Shown here piece after piece: positions 1 to 8,463 of a stretch of 64,000 bases of DNA. A program made the translations under genes and the position numbers. Every line of letters starts with the position of its first letter. Within the stretch, counting starts at the first letter, position 1. Under the pieces are notes generated by a model. The model was given only the letters and a program-made list of their open reading frames with translations. It was not told the DNA's origin and ran no database searches. This DNA is from Candidatus Dadabacteria bacterium (GTDB taxonomy: Bacteria > Desulfobacterota_D > UBA1144 > Nemesobacterales > Nemesobacteraceae), in the NCBI GenBank assembly GCA_022826905.1, contig JAJDUA010000008.1, positions 26,315 through 90,314 of the forward strand, given 5' to 3'.

Positions 1-1776
1 GTGCTGGTGCATCGCATCGCCTACCTGCTGCGCGTCAGGCGGGAGAACCCCCGCAGCATCATGGCCTTGGCTTATAACCGCCACGCGGCGGTCGACATCC
101 GCCGCCGCCTGAGAGATCTTGTTGGTAACGATGCCTTGGGAGTGACGGTGCTTACGTGCCATGCTCTAGCTATGCGCCTGGTTGGCGCCAGCTTCGCCGA
201 AGCGTCGGAGTCTCCGGACGACGCATTTTTTCGGGAAATGCTACGTCAGGCGATAGCTTTGCTCCATGGGGAAGGGGTACCGCCGGAACAATCGGATGAG
301 CAGCGGGAACGGCTACTTGCCGGTTTTCGCTGGATACTGGTTGACGAATATCAGGATATCGGCGCGGACGAGTATGAATTGATATCGGCTTTGGCCGGGC
401 GAACACTCGATGAGGAGGAAGGCAAGCTTACACTTTTCGCAGTAGGCGACGATGATCAGAATATCTACGCTTTTAACGGCGCTTCAGTGGAATTTATCCG
501 TCGTTTTGAGAAAGATTACAAATCCCGCCCCGCTTTTCTGATCGAGAACTACCGCTCTACCCATCACATTATCTCGGTAGCAAACGCCGTGATCGAACCT
601 GCGCGGGAACGTATGAAGGTTGATAAACCCATCCGTGTTAACCACGCGCGTTCAAGGGATCCGCGGGGAGGTGAATGGGAGAAACTGGATCCGGTAGCGC
701 GGGGCAGAGTACAGATTCTACCCGCGGGTCGTGACACGGTCTCCCAGGCACTGACTGTGATGACAGAGTTTCAGCGTCTTCAAAGACTTTCATCAGATTG
801 GGACTGGTCGAAGTGTGCTGTAATAGCGCGAAAGTGGGAAGACTTAGTTCCGGTCCGTTCTTTCTGTGAGATTAACGGTATCCCTGTACAGATGGGAAAT
901 GAGGACATTCCGAGTTTTTGGCGTCTGCGAGAAACTCAAATTTTTGTCGAATGGTTGCGCAGACAGGAAACCGGTATTGTTGCTAATACCGAGCTTGAAA
1001 GCTGGTTAGATACACAGACATCTGGCTACTGGAATGACCTTCTGCGACAAGCTGTCGAGGAATATTCTCTGGAAACCGGCGATGCGGAAACACCGATTGC
1101 TCGCTTGATTGAATGGCTTGCTGAATGGGGTCGGGAGATACGTCGTCGGCAGCGTGGACTGCTGCTGCTTAGTGCGCATGGTGCCAAAGGACTTGAGTTT
1201 GACCACGTGATTGTGCTTGACGGTGGTTGGAATCACACCATAAATAATAACAACGTGGATGAAGAGCGCAGGTTGTACTATGTAGCCATGACGCGCGCAA
1301 AAAAGACTTTGGCTCTTGCGCGTCTTGAGAAACCCAATCAGCTACAAGATGCGTTGCTTGGTAATTCCTCGATGATGCTCCGCGAGCCGACAGGGTTGCT
1401 AGATGAATCTGAGGAGCTTAGAACCCGCTTTAGTAGGCTTGGTCTTTGCGATGTGAACTTGGGTTTCGCTGGGTCTCGAGATGCACGTAATCCGTTGCAT
1501 CGCTCTATTTCTGCGCTGTCCCCCGGAGACTCGCTTCAAACGCGGATTGTAAATGAACGCTGGGAATTGCTGGACCAGTCGGGGACGGTAGTGGGGCAGC
1601 TTGCCAAGAAATTTACACCTCCAGATGGAATGCGCTGTGATTCCGCAACCGTTTTTGCCATCGTAGTTTGGAGCCGGAACGATTCAGACCCTCAGTACCG
1701 GGATAGAATAATGTGCGATAAGTGGGAAGTAGTGGTGCCGGAGCTAGTGTTTGAATCTAAGCAAGTGGATTCCTAG
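1..1776 (+). CDS. UvrD/Rep-type superfamily 1 helicase, C-terminal part (5' truncated by window edge)
   Basis: The reading frame is open from base 1, so the true start lies outside the window. The Q motif and Walker A loop are missing. What remains shows SF1A helicase motifs in order: an Ia-like LAYNRHAA, motif II VDEYQD (about nt 340), motif III VGDDDQNIYAFNG, motif IV-like ENYRST, motif V SAHGAKGLEFD and motif VI YVAMTRAKK (about nt 1280). Such proteins unwind DNA with ATP during repair or recombination. The last ~70 residues (after nt 1550) are not part of the UvrD core; similar tails occur, as I recall, in long RecQ-UvrD fusion helicases, so the complete protein may be such a fusion. The first ~700 bp look more GC-rich than the following genes, which hints at acquisition. 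The helicase class is secure; the exact family is not. Confidence 0.85.
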   Translation: MLVHRIAYLLRVRRENPRSIMALAYNRHAAVDIRRRLRDLVGNDALGVTVLTCHALAMRLVGASFAEASESPDDAFFREMLRQAIALLHGEGVPPEQSDEQRERLLAGFRWILVDEYQDIGADEYELISALAGRTLDEEEGKLTLFAVGDDDQNIYAFNGASVEFIRRFEKDYKSRPAFLIENYRSTHHIISVANAVIEPARERMKVDKPIRVNHARSRDPRGGEWEKLDPVARGRVQILPAGRDTVSQALTVMTEFQRLQRLSSDWDWSKCAVIARKWEDLVPVRSFCEINGIPVQMGNEDIPSFWRLRETQIFVEWLRRQETGIVANTELESWLDTQTSGYWNDLLRQAVEEYSLETGDAETPIARLIEWLAEWGREIRRRQRGLLLLSAHGAKGLEFDHVIVLDGGWNHTINNNNVDEERRLYYVAMTRAKKTLALARLEKPNQLQDALLGNSSMMLREPTGLLDESEELRTRFSRLGLCDVNLGFAGSRDARNPLHRSISALSPGDSLQTRIVNERWELLDQSGTVVGQLAKKFTPPDGMRCDSATVFAIVVWSRNDSDPQYRDRIMCDKWEVVVPELVFESKQVDS

Positions 1777-1926
1777 TTAGCTTGCATTCTTAACAAAAAC
1801 CCATATAAGAACCTAATACCAATTAATTCTTTTTGTTTTACCGGGCATTGGTAGTGTAGAATTACTTCTCTATTAAAATATCAATACTTTGGCCGTGTTT
1901 CTAAATCTAGATTGAGTGGAGAAGAA

Positions 1927-3396
1927 ATGGAATTTTTTCTTGTAAGAGATGATGTTACAAATATTGAGTCGGATTCAGTTGTTTTTCTATGCCATGAAGG
2001 GCAGAGGCTTCCCGCCGCTGCCAAGAAAATTGACGGTAAGCTCGGAGGTTTTCTTTCAGACAAGGTGAAGTCATCCGACTTCAAGGGCGCCTTCGGTAAA
2101 ACGGTTCTTGTTGATACACCTGGAGACTTTAATACAAAAACGGTCGTTCTCCTCGGCCTCGGGAAAAAAGAGAATTTCGGTTCGCTTGAGGCTTTTCGCG
2201 CCGCAAACATCGCGGTTGCGAGAACCGGCCAGCGCTCCCGCACGGTTTCGGTCGATTTTTCCAACATGGACAGGGGCTTTCTTAAAGTTTTTCTTGAGGG
2301 CATGGCCTGCGGTACATATGAATACGGAAAGCTCAAGTCCTCGGGGAAAAAGAGGAACCGCATAGAGAAGATATGTGTAGCCTCAAGAAGAATCTCGGCC
2401 GATTATTTCAGCACGAAAGCCGCGCAGGCAAGCGCCATTTCAAAGAGCGTGGCTTTCTCAAGAGACCTTGTGAATGATCCTCCTAATATGCTTACGCCCT
2501 CAATCCTCGCGGAGCATGCGCTTTCGATTTCCGAAGGGTCAGAACACCTCAGTTGCAAGATTCTCGGCAAGGAAGAGATAAGGGAAATGGGAATGGGAGG
2601 ACTCTCTGCGGTTTCTTTTGGAAGCAGCGAGCCCCCGAGGTTCATCCATCTTTCCTATTCACCTCCGGTAAAATCCCGCAAAAAGGTCGCTATTGTCGGC
2701 AAGGGTATAACTTTTGATTCGGGGGGACTCTGCCTTAAGCCAGCGGACAGCATGAGAACGATGAAGATGGACATGTCCGGTGCCGCGGTCGTACTCGGCA
2801 CCATGAAGGCGCTTGGGGAACTGACTCCCAGCATTAACGTTCACGGTATTGTCCCGGCCACTGAAAACATGACCGGAGCCTCGGCCTACAAGCCTGACGA
2901 CGTGGTGACAGCTCTTAACGGCAAGACCATAGAAATCATAAACACCGACGCGGAGGGCAGGGTGGCGCTTTCCGATGCGCTTAGTTACGCGGTCCGCCTA
3001 GGGGTTTCCGAGATAGTGGATCTCGCAACGCTTACCGGCGCCTGTATAGTCGGGCTCGGACTTCACAACGCCGGGGTTATGGGCAATAACGCGAATCTTG
3101 TGAAGTTGGTTCTTAACTCCTCGCGCGATGTCGGCGAGAAGATGTGGGAACTTCCCCTTGACGCGGAGTTAAGAGAGGAAATAAGAAGCCGCGTGGCTGA
3201 CGTTAAAAATGTCGGAAGCAGGTGGGGTGGGGCGATAACCGCGGCGCTTTTCCTCGAGAATTTCGTTTCGGATGTTCCGTGGGTTCACATCGATATAGCC
3301 GGTCCCTCATACGTGGAGAAATCTTCTGACTGGTATCAGTACGGGGCGAGCGGGTTCGGAGTGAGAACCATAGTCAACTACCTTATGAAAAGATAG
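1927..3396 (+). CDS. pepA: Leucyl aminopeptidase (M17 family)
   Basis: This is a cytosolic di-metal aminopeptidase that releases N-terminal residues from peptides. The C-terminal catalytic domain carries the M17 signatures: GKGITFDSGG with metal/catalytic Lys259 and Asp264, and NTDAEGR at residues 339-345 with the metal-binding Asp and Glu. DLATLTGA follows. The N-terminal half is the less conserved macrodomain-like part. I chose the ATG at 1927 because GGAG lies at suitable spacing; an in-frame TTG at 1912 would place that GGAG inside the gene. The length (489 aa) is normal for the family. It stands alone between a helicase fragment and a GST gene. Confidence 0.95.
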   Translation: MEFFLVRDDVTNIESDSVVFLCHEGQRLPAAAKKIDGKLGGFLSDKVKSSDFKGAFGKTVLVDTPGDFNTKTVVLLGLGKKENFGSLEAFRAANIAVARTGQRSRTVSVDFSNMDRGFLKVFLEGMACGTYEYGKLKSSGKKRNRIEKICVASRRISADYFSTKAAQASAISKSVAFSRDLVNDPPNMLTPSILAEHALSISEGSEHLSCKILGKEEIREMGMGGLSAVSFGSSEPPRFIHLSYSPPVKSRKKVAIVGKGITFDSGGLCLKPADSMRTMKMDMSGAAVVLGTMKALGELTPSINVHGIVPATENMTGASAYKPDDVVTALNGKTIEIINTDAEGRVALSDALSYAVRLGVSEIVDLATLTGACIVGLGLHNAGVMGNNANLVKLVLNSSRDVGEKMWELPLDAELREEIRSRVADVKNVGSRWGGAITAALFLENFVSDVPWVHIDIAGPSYVEKSSDWYQYGASGFGVRTIVNYLMKR

Positions 3397-3553
3397 GTTC
3401 TTCGCCGGTTACTGGTTTCCGGAAGAAAAAGACGATTCGGGTAACGCAATCAAGCCAGCACCTGGATTTTGTCTCCTGTTTTTGAGTTTGTGTACCCAGC
3501 GATTTTTTATGTTAGCCTATACCCCCCAATCCTGAATATACTGGAGAAGACCC

Positions 3554-4174
3554 ATGTTGACCCTTTACGACGACCCGATTTCCAGCAATGGCTATAAGGT
3601 CCGGCTGATCCTTCTGCTCACCGGCAAGCCTTTTCGAGTAGTCAATCTGGACATCTTGAATGGCGAGACCCGAACCCCTGAATTTCTGGCAATCAACCCG
3701 AATGGAAAGATCCCGACCTTGGTATTTGAAGATGGTCGCGTGCTCTCGGAATCAAACGCAATCCTGTTCCATTGCGCAGAGGGAACCGACTATCTGCCGT
3801 CCGAGCCCTTCAAGCGAGCTCAGGTTCTTCAGTGGTTATTCTGGGAACAGTACAGCCATGAGCCAAATATCGCCACTTCACGTTTTCTGCGCCAGCATCG
3901 TGAGCTGACGGAGGACGTGCTGGCTATGCTGGAAGCCAAGAAGGCTCCCGGTGAAGCCGCGCTGGCACTTATGGAAAGGCATCTGACTTCCCATATCTTT
4001 CTGGTTGCCGAGAGTTTCTCAATCGCCGATATTGCGCTCTATGCATACACTCATGTGGCTGAGGAAGGTGGGTTTGCTTTAGACGGATATTCTGCAATCC
4101 GGGCTTGGATCAAGCGCGTTGAGAATGTTCCCGGATTCATATCCATGAGCGAGGCAAGCGGGGGAGCGGTTTAG
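3554..4174 (+). CDS. Glutathione S-transferase family protein
   Basis: A 206-aa cytosolic GST-fold protein. The thioredoxin-like N-terminal domain (about residues 1-80) has the SSN motif near residues 10-12, where theta/zeta-type GSTs place the catalytic Ser, and the glutathione-binding NGKIPTL and ESNAI segments near 50-70. An all-helical C-terminal domain follows. A GGAGAAG ribosome site sits just before the ATG. The stop overlaps the stop of convergent ilvE by 4 bp. Substrate cannot be told from sequence. Confidence 0.88.
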   Translation: MLTLYDDPISSNGYKVRLILLLTGKPFRVVNLDILNGETRTPEFLAINPNGKIPTLVFEDGRVLSESNAILFHCAEGTDYLPSEPFKRAQVLQWLFWEQYSHEPNIATSRFLRQHRELTEDVLAMLEAKKAPGEAALALMERHLTSHIFLVAESFSIADIALYAYTHVAEEGGFALDGYSAIRAWIKRVENVPGFISMSEASGGAV

Positions 4175-5091
4175 GGGATGTAATCAAGCCAGTCTCTGAA
4201 CTTCTCATCCTCTCCTTTTATTACGGCGAAATACCTTTTCTGGAGAGTTTTCGTTATTTCTCCGGGCTTTCCTGAACCTATTTCCTTGCCGTCAACTTCC
4301 TTGATAGGGGTCACTTCAGCTGCGGTACCGGTGAAGAAGGCCTCATCCGCGATGTAAAGCTCATCTCTTGTGAAACGCTGTTCTTTTACAGCAATACCTT
4401 CGTCGTCGGCGAGATCCAGAACGCACTTTCTGGTTATCCCTTCCAGTATGGAAGTCAGAGGGGGAGTCTTGAGAGCTCCGTTTCTTACGATGAAAATATT
4501 CTCACCGCTTCCTTCGGCCACGTAACCTTCCGAGTCAAGCAGTATTGCCTCATCAAAGCCGAGGTCGGCTGCCTCCTGCCTGGCCATTACCGAATTTACG
4601 TAATTTCCGCATATCTTGGCCTTAGTCATAAAGGAGTTGACGTGCATCCTCGTATAGGATGATATCTTTACCCTGATTCCCTTGGCAATCGCTTCATCGC
4701 CCAGATACGTCCCCCACGGCCACACGGCTATCGCCACGTTTACGGCGTTATCTCCCGGAAGTATTCCTTTCTTTCCCGGTCCGATAAAAGCTATGGGCCT
4801 GATGTAGGCTTCTTCAAGTTCGTTCTCGCCCAGAAGATCCGTCACCGCGCCGCAAAGGGTCTGCAAGTCATATGGAATTTCTATGCCGGCCACATGCGCC
4901 GAGGTATAAAGCCTTTCCATGTGTTCTGTGAGCTTTAAGACGGCTGATTTTCCGTTGGAGCACTTATAGGCCCTTATGCCTTCAAAAACGCCTAGGCCGT
5001 AGTGCAGGGTGTGGGTGAGTACGTGTACGTTCGCCTCATCCCAAGGCACTGTTTCTCCGTTAAACCATATTTTGGATTGGTCGTCTGACAT
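4171..5091 (-). CDS. ilvE: Branched-chain-amino-acid aminotransferase
   Basis: A PLP-dependent class IV aminotransferase that makes Leu, Ile and Val from their 2-oxo acids. The 306-aa length is standard. The PLP-binding lysine is Lys159 in AKICGNY, and the EGSGENIF segment that follows binds the cofactor phosphate. The N-terminal YGLGVFEGIRAY stretch is typical of IlvE. A sigma70-like promoter lies at 5131-5159, and an insertion sequence starts only ~18 bp beyond its -35 box, so upstream control elements may have been displaced. Confidence 0.95.
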   Translation of the reverse strand: MSDDQSKIWFNGETVPWDEANVHVLTHTLHYGLGVFEGIRAYKCSNGKSAVLKLTEHMERLYTSAHVAGIEIPYDLQTLCGAVTDLLGENELEEAYIRPIAFIGPGKKGILPGDNAVNVAIAVWPWGTYLGDEAIAKGIRVKISSYTRMHVNSFMTKAKICGNYVNSVMARQEAADLGFDEAILLDSEGYVAEGSGENIFIVRNGALKTPPLTSILEGITRKCVLDLADDEGIAVKEQRFTRDELYIADEAFFTGTAAEVTPIKEVDGKEIGSGKPGEITKTLQKRYFAVIKGEDEKFRDWLDYIP

Positions 5092-5130
5092 AAGCTGCTA
5101 CCACGGTTGGGGAAAGAAAAGTTTGGAAAC

Positions 5131-5159
5131 ATTATTCTTATTCCCCTTTTCATTGTCAA
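5131..5159 (-). promoter_or_regulatory. Sigma70-type promoter of ilvE
   Basis: On the minus strand TTGACA (5159-5154) and AATAAT (5136-5131) are separated by 17 bp, about 40 bp before the ilvE start codon. The match is 6/6 at -35 and 5/6 at -10. The IS left end at 5178 lies 18 bp beyond the -35 box. Confidence 0.7.
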
Positions 5160-5168
5160 GGTTGGTTG

Positions 5169-5177
5169 GGGATTGGA
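5169..5177. repeat. 9-bp target-site duplication, left copy
   Basis: GGGATTGGA directly abuts the left terminal inverted repeat and is repeated exactly at 7268-7276. Because the repeats continue as TTGGGGATTGGAC on both sides, the boundary between inverted repeat and duplication could shift by one or two bases. Confidence 0.85.
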
Positions 5178-7267
5178 CAAGGCTCTCTTATTCTTGAAGC
5201 GAATTGCGGAGCTGATACCGGGGAGCAAACAATTTGTCGGCGCAGAACAGGGGTTTGTGCCGGAAAGCCGCCCTCCCGGACATTGCCGGCACGCGTACCG
5301 GTACTTTTTGACGTCTGCCGGCGAAGTGTCGCCTTGAGATTCCGGATTTTTATGGAAATGAAGATGGCGGGGAATATTCTGCCAGGCTAACCCGGTGAGA
5401 ACAGGGCTTCAAAAGCCGCTTCCCTGTTCAGCGCGAAGTGTCTGGTGGCCTCGGCAGCGCTTTTGAACTTGTTGTGGAAAATAACCGCCAGCGCTATGTT
5501 GGCGCACGCGGCGTTGTTGGCGGGAGCGCCGCCCACGCGAGAGAGACATCTGTCTTCTCCGAAGGTTGTGTCGCGTATGAGGTGATTTCTGGTCTCCACT
5601 GACCAGTGTCCCCTGTTCCAGGCAAGCAGTTGTTCGGGAGTGCCCCTGCGCTTGTCAACCGACGTAATCCCGAAAGCGTATTCAACAGTCTCTTTACGTG
5701 TCTTCATATCCTTGCGCCATCGCCTCACCCGAAACACCTGTTTCACGCAAGGGTAATTGATCATTCTCCTGTAGGCGTCCATAACCTCTATGGAACGCCG
5801 CTCCATACGCCCATGCTCCTTGTTCAGCGCCTCGGCGAAACGTCTCTCGGCGTCCCGCTCCCAGTTCACCGAACTCAGCACCTCGTAAGTGCGCGGACTG
5901 TTGCCCTTAACCGTGAACAGGTAGTCCGCGCCATGGGTCTCCACGATGGAGCGGGCGGTGTTTCTCGTGGTATGCAGGGCGTCAAGCGTTATGATCCTCC
6001 CCTCTATGGAGACTTCTTCGAGCAAAGCCGCGACCGCTGCTCTCTCCCCGCCTTCTTCCCTGAAGTTAAGACTCCCCAGAGGCGCCCCGCTCCCATGTTC
6101 CACCAGAGTTACAACCTCATAATGCTCATCCCCGTTTCTGTTGGCCCCCCGTATCCGTTTGCCGTCCGCTGCCACAGCCTCCCCGAAACGTACCCGCGCG
6201 GAGGAATAACGCGCGAGCGTTTCCTCAAGCTCCCTGGGGTCCAGGCGGCTTATTACCCTGTGCATAGTGGCCCTTGAAACTGCGTCGTAGCGGCCCGTCT
6301 TCCTGTTGTACCATCCCCCAAGAGCCTTAAGCTCATTCTGGGAGAGACTCTTTGCGTACTGCGCCGCCGCGTCACCACCCCTCATCCCCGAGAGAAACGA
6401 GAGAATGTATATAGCCACAACGCACGCCACGCTGTGCTTTCTGCCCTGGGCCCTGCGGAAATCCTCCACCTCCCCCAATTCATCGTAAAGCGAACGCAGC
6501 GCCTCGTCCGATCTGCGGGTGCCCGCCCTCTTCGCTCTCCACCGCTCTCCCAAAGCGTTGCCGCGGCGAAGCATCCCGCGGGCCCCTCGCCTCAGAGGAT
6601 ATACGTACAGCTCCTTCCTGTTCCCATGGGGCTTCCTGTAAGCTCCGTTTGACCGGGGATATCCCCTGCTTAAACCCACGTACTTCCAGTTAGACGCCTT
6701 GTACATAGCTCCCGAAAAATGCCTGGGGTCCACGAAACTCTCCGCCAGAAGCAGACCGTGCCCGTAACGCTCCTCCCAGTCCCCGCTCAGCCGCTTCGTC
6801 ATGGACCCCATGAAGTACGAGGCCAGGTTGGGAAACTCTCCCGCCTCGCCCAGAACCAGAAACCGGGTGTTGTTGCCTATGAGATGAAGATTGCGGAACT
6901 GACACTCCGGCTTCCACCCCACCCAGCGGTCCCGCGGAGCGCACTTGAAAGCTCCCGCCTGCCATCCGGCGATCGCTATCCATCGCCCCTCGTACTCCGC
7001 CACGTACCGAAGACCCCGACCCGCAAACTGCTTGAACCCAAGATAGTGATTCTCGTTCATAAGTTCGTTCCATCTGGGAACTTCGTCACAACGCGCAACT
7101 CTCACGGCAACGTCCTTGAGAACGAACTTCGGAGTTGGAACCGATAATGACCCCTTGCTCATAAACACTGTTTATAACAGCATTTATGGAAAAAAGCCAG
7201 CAATATCTTTAAACCCCCGCCATCCCTCAATAATGCTAACCCCTCTCCTTAGCGTGAGAGAGCCTTG
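5178..7267 (-). mobile_element. ISAs1-family-like insertion sequence with a DUF4338-transposase fusion
   Basis: The left end reads CAAGGCTCTCT (5178-5188) and the right end AGAGAGCCTTG (7257-7267), a perfect 11-bp terminal inverted repeat with partial extension inward. Immediately outside both ends is GGGATTGGA (5169-5177 and 7268-7276), a perfect 9-bp direct repeat that fits a target-site duplication; the ISAs1 family makes 8-10 bp duplications. The element is about 2.09 kb, longer than ordinary ISAs1 members, because its single gene (5387-7162) carries an extra N-terminal domain. GATGGCGGGG occurs inverted inside both ends (5363-5372 and 7215-7224) and may be a subterminal transposase site. 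The intact ends and duplication suggest recent insertion. Confidence 0.88.
5387..7162 (-). CDS. DUF4338 (DruA-like) - ISAs1 transposase fusion protein
   Basis: A 591-aa protein with two parts. Residues ~10-200 match the DUF4338 family, known as DruA of the Druantia anti-phage system: NENHYLG near the start, then GWKPECQFRNLHLIGNNTRF, a LASYFM segment and FxDPRHFSGAMYKASNW. Residues ~225-590 are an ISAs1/DDE transposase: EDFRRAQGRKHS, AADGKRIRG with Asp333, ITLDALHT with Asp394, and SVETRNH with Glu523, giving a plausible DDE triad. It cuts and joins the element's ends; what the DruA-like part adds is unknown. An in-frame GTG lies two codons upstream (7168), and no clear ribosome site separates the two starts. 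No frameshift is seen, so it may be active. Confidence 0.88.
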   Translation of the reverse strand: MSKGSLSVPTPKFVLKDVAVRVARCDEVPRWNELMNENHYLGFKQFAGRGLRYVAEYEGRWIAIAGWQAGAFKCAPRDRWVGWKPECQFRNLHLIGNNTRFLVLGEAGEFPNLASYFMGSMTKRLSGDWEERYGHGLLLAESFVDPRHFSGAMYKASNWKYVGLSRGYPRSNGAYRKPHGNRKELYVYPLRRGARGMLRRGNALGERWRAKRAGTRRSDEALRSLYDELGEVEDFRRAQGRKHSVACVVAIYILSFLSGMRGGDAAAQYAKSLSQNELKALGGWYNRKTGRYDAVSRATMHRVISRLDPRELEETLARYSSARVRFGEAVAADGKRIRGANRNGDEHYEVVTLVEHGSGAPLGSLNFREEGGERAAVAALLEEVSIEGRIITLDALHTTRNTARSIVETHGADYLFTVKGNSPRTYEVLSSVNWERDAERRFAEALNKEHGRMERRSIEVMDAYRRMINYPCVKQVFRVRRWRKDMKTRKETVEYAFGITSVDKRRGTPEQLLAWNRGHWSVETRNHLIRDTTFGEDRCLSRVGGAPANNAACANIALAVIFHNKFKSAAEATRHFALNREAAFEALFSPG

Positions 7268-7276
7268 GGGATTGGA
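7268..7276. repeat. 9-bp target-site duplication, right copy
   Basis: GGGATTGGA directly follows the right inverted repeat and matches 5169-5177 exactly. Confidence 0.85.
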
Positions 7277-7329
7277 CGGTGGTTATAGACGGAATATGAA
7301 TTTCCGGAGATTTTCGCCCGTGTATTCCC

Positions 7330-7710
7330 TTACTGCTGTTGCAGATGCTCTTTGATTATTGCACCCATTTCCCGTGAAAACTTCGACCTTGGAATAACAA
7401 GGTCCATTCCCTTTTCCCTGAACTTGCTGGCAAGTTCACGTTCCACATGTGGCAGATATCCTATGCAGAAGACGTTTTTGTGTTCCGTAGAGCTTCTAAG
7501 TTCGGTGAAGACCTCTTCGGCGTCAATTTTTCTCGAGGCAAGATCAATAATCACAAGATCAATGGTTTTTCCTTGGATTTTGTCTTGAAATTCCTCACCG
7601 TTCTTTATCTTTACCGTAGCGATATCAAGGTTTTTGGCGGTGTTTTCAATCTTTGACGAGAAAAACATGTCGTCAGCAATCACACAGACTGTTTTTTTCG
7701 AGATTCTCAT
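7330..7710 (-). CDS. Receiver-domain-like (CheY-type) protein
   Basis: A 126-aa single-domain protein that looks like a degenerate response-regulator receiver. It has a first strand TVCVIADD with paired acidic residues, a third strand LVIIDLA with the candidate phospho-accepting Asp, and a late VIPRSKF where receivers carry the conserved Lys. No output domain follows. I chose ATG 7710. A TTG at 7767 would overlap the RelE stop by 4 bp, but the 19 residues it adds do not look like a receiver. Partners and phosphorylation are unknown. Confidence 0.6.
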   Translation of the reverse strand: MRISKKTVCVIADDMFFSSKIENTAKNLDIATVKIKNGEEFQDKIQGKTIDLVIIDLASRKIDAEEVFTELRSSTEHKNVFCIGYLPHVERELASKFREKGMDLVIPRSKFSREMGAIIKEHLQQQ

Positions 7711-7763
7711 TACATGAAGTAAAGACTGGTGGATTCCGACTCGGTTTCGCGAGAGACAAATTA

Positions 7764-8039
7764 TCAATTCCAGTCAACTTTAGTTCTGTAGATGTTTTTT
7801 CTATGTCCGACGGCAATGACAGCTATAACGAGCTCTTTGTCCAGTTTGACGCAAAGAAGCCTGTAATCGTTAACCCTGAACCTGTAGTAGTTTTTCATGT
7901 GGCCCGACAGGCGGGAAAGATAGAGGTCGGGGTCAATCGACAGTTTTTCCCTTATCGCCTTGGCAATATTCTCCTTAATGTTTTTCGGCAACTTGGAAAA
8001 CTGTTTCTCAGCTTTGCCGGTAAACTTAACTTCCCACAT
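7764..8039 (-). CDS. RelE/ParE-family toxin
   Basis: A 91-aa basic protein with the RelE/ParE fold signature: N-terminal FTGKAEKQFSKLP, central LSGHMKNYYRFRVNDYRLLC and C-terminal strand VIAVGHRKNIYR. RelE proteins cut mRNA on the ribosome, and ParE relatives poison gyrase; the Tyr and Arg/His residues here favour a RelE-type nuclease, but this is not certain. It lies 4 bp after the antitoxin stop, the usual antitoxin-first order of this family. Confidence 0.88.
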   Translation of the reverse strand: MWEVKFTGKAEKQFSKLPKNIKENIAKAIREKLSIDPDLYLSRLSGHMKNYYRFRVNDYRLLCVKLDKELVIAVIAVGHRKNIYRTKVDWN

Positions 8040-8043
8040 AGGG

Positions 8044-8313
8044 CTAGAGGTCGTGTTTCTTCTCTATTTCGGAAAAAGGAATCAACTTTTCTCCGGAAGC
8101 GATGAATTCCCTGTAAGACCTGTCGGCTTCTTCATAATCTTCAATGTCTTCGAGCTTGTTCATCAAAAACAACTCCAGAGACTTTTTTATGTAGTAGCTC
8201 TTTGATCTTTCCTCCGCTCTTGAAATCCTGCTGAGCATTTCACCGAGCTCCGCGGGAATCTGCGCCGATATGCTGACCGTATTGCGACGGTTGGACTCAA
8301 TTTCCTTGGCCAT
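8044..8313 (-). CDS. Ribbon-helix-helix antitoxin (RelB/CopG-like)
   Basis: An 89-aa protein. Residues ~10-45 fit a ribbon-helix-helix DNA-binding domain: TVSISAQIPAELGEML then a helix ending in SKSYYIKKSLELF. The acidic C-terminal tail would wrap the toxin. I chose the ATG at 8313, which has an AGGGGG ribosome site 8-9 nt upstream; a TTG at 8331 extends the frame but ignores that site. It probably represses its own promoter at 8335-8363. Confidence 0.85.
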   Translation of the reverse strand: MAKEIESNRRNTVSISAQIPAELGEMLSRISRAEERSKSYYIKKSLELFLMNKLEDIEDYEEADRSYREFIASGEKLIPFSEIEKKHDL

Positions 8314-8334
8314 ATCAATTACCCCCTGCAAGTG

Positions 8335-8363
8335 AATATAATAAACTTTAATAGTTTTTGCAA
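8335..8363 (-). promoter_or_regulatory. Promoter of the toxin-antitoxin pair
   Basis: On the minus strand TTGCAA (8363-8358) and TATATT (8340-8335) are 17 bp apart, just before the antitoxin ribosome site. The surrounding AT-rich stretch to 8390 may also hold the antitoxin's operator. Confidence 0.5.
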
Positions 8364-8463
8364 TTTTTTATAGATATTATTAGCTTTACGAACCTTGAAT
8401 AAAGCTGAACACATCTGCCGTAATGTATAATAAAAAAGCTAAAAAAACCGCAAGGAGAATAAA

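Noticed and set aside
3396..3460. Hairpin after pepA as a terminator
   Set aside because: The arms have a bulge and the tract that follows is A-rich, not T-rich, on the coding strand.
5606..6277. 223-codon plus-strand frame inside the transposase gene
   Set aside because: Antisense to the fusion transposase with no recognisable domain.
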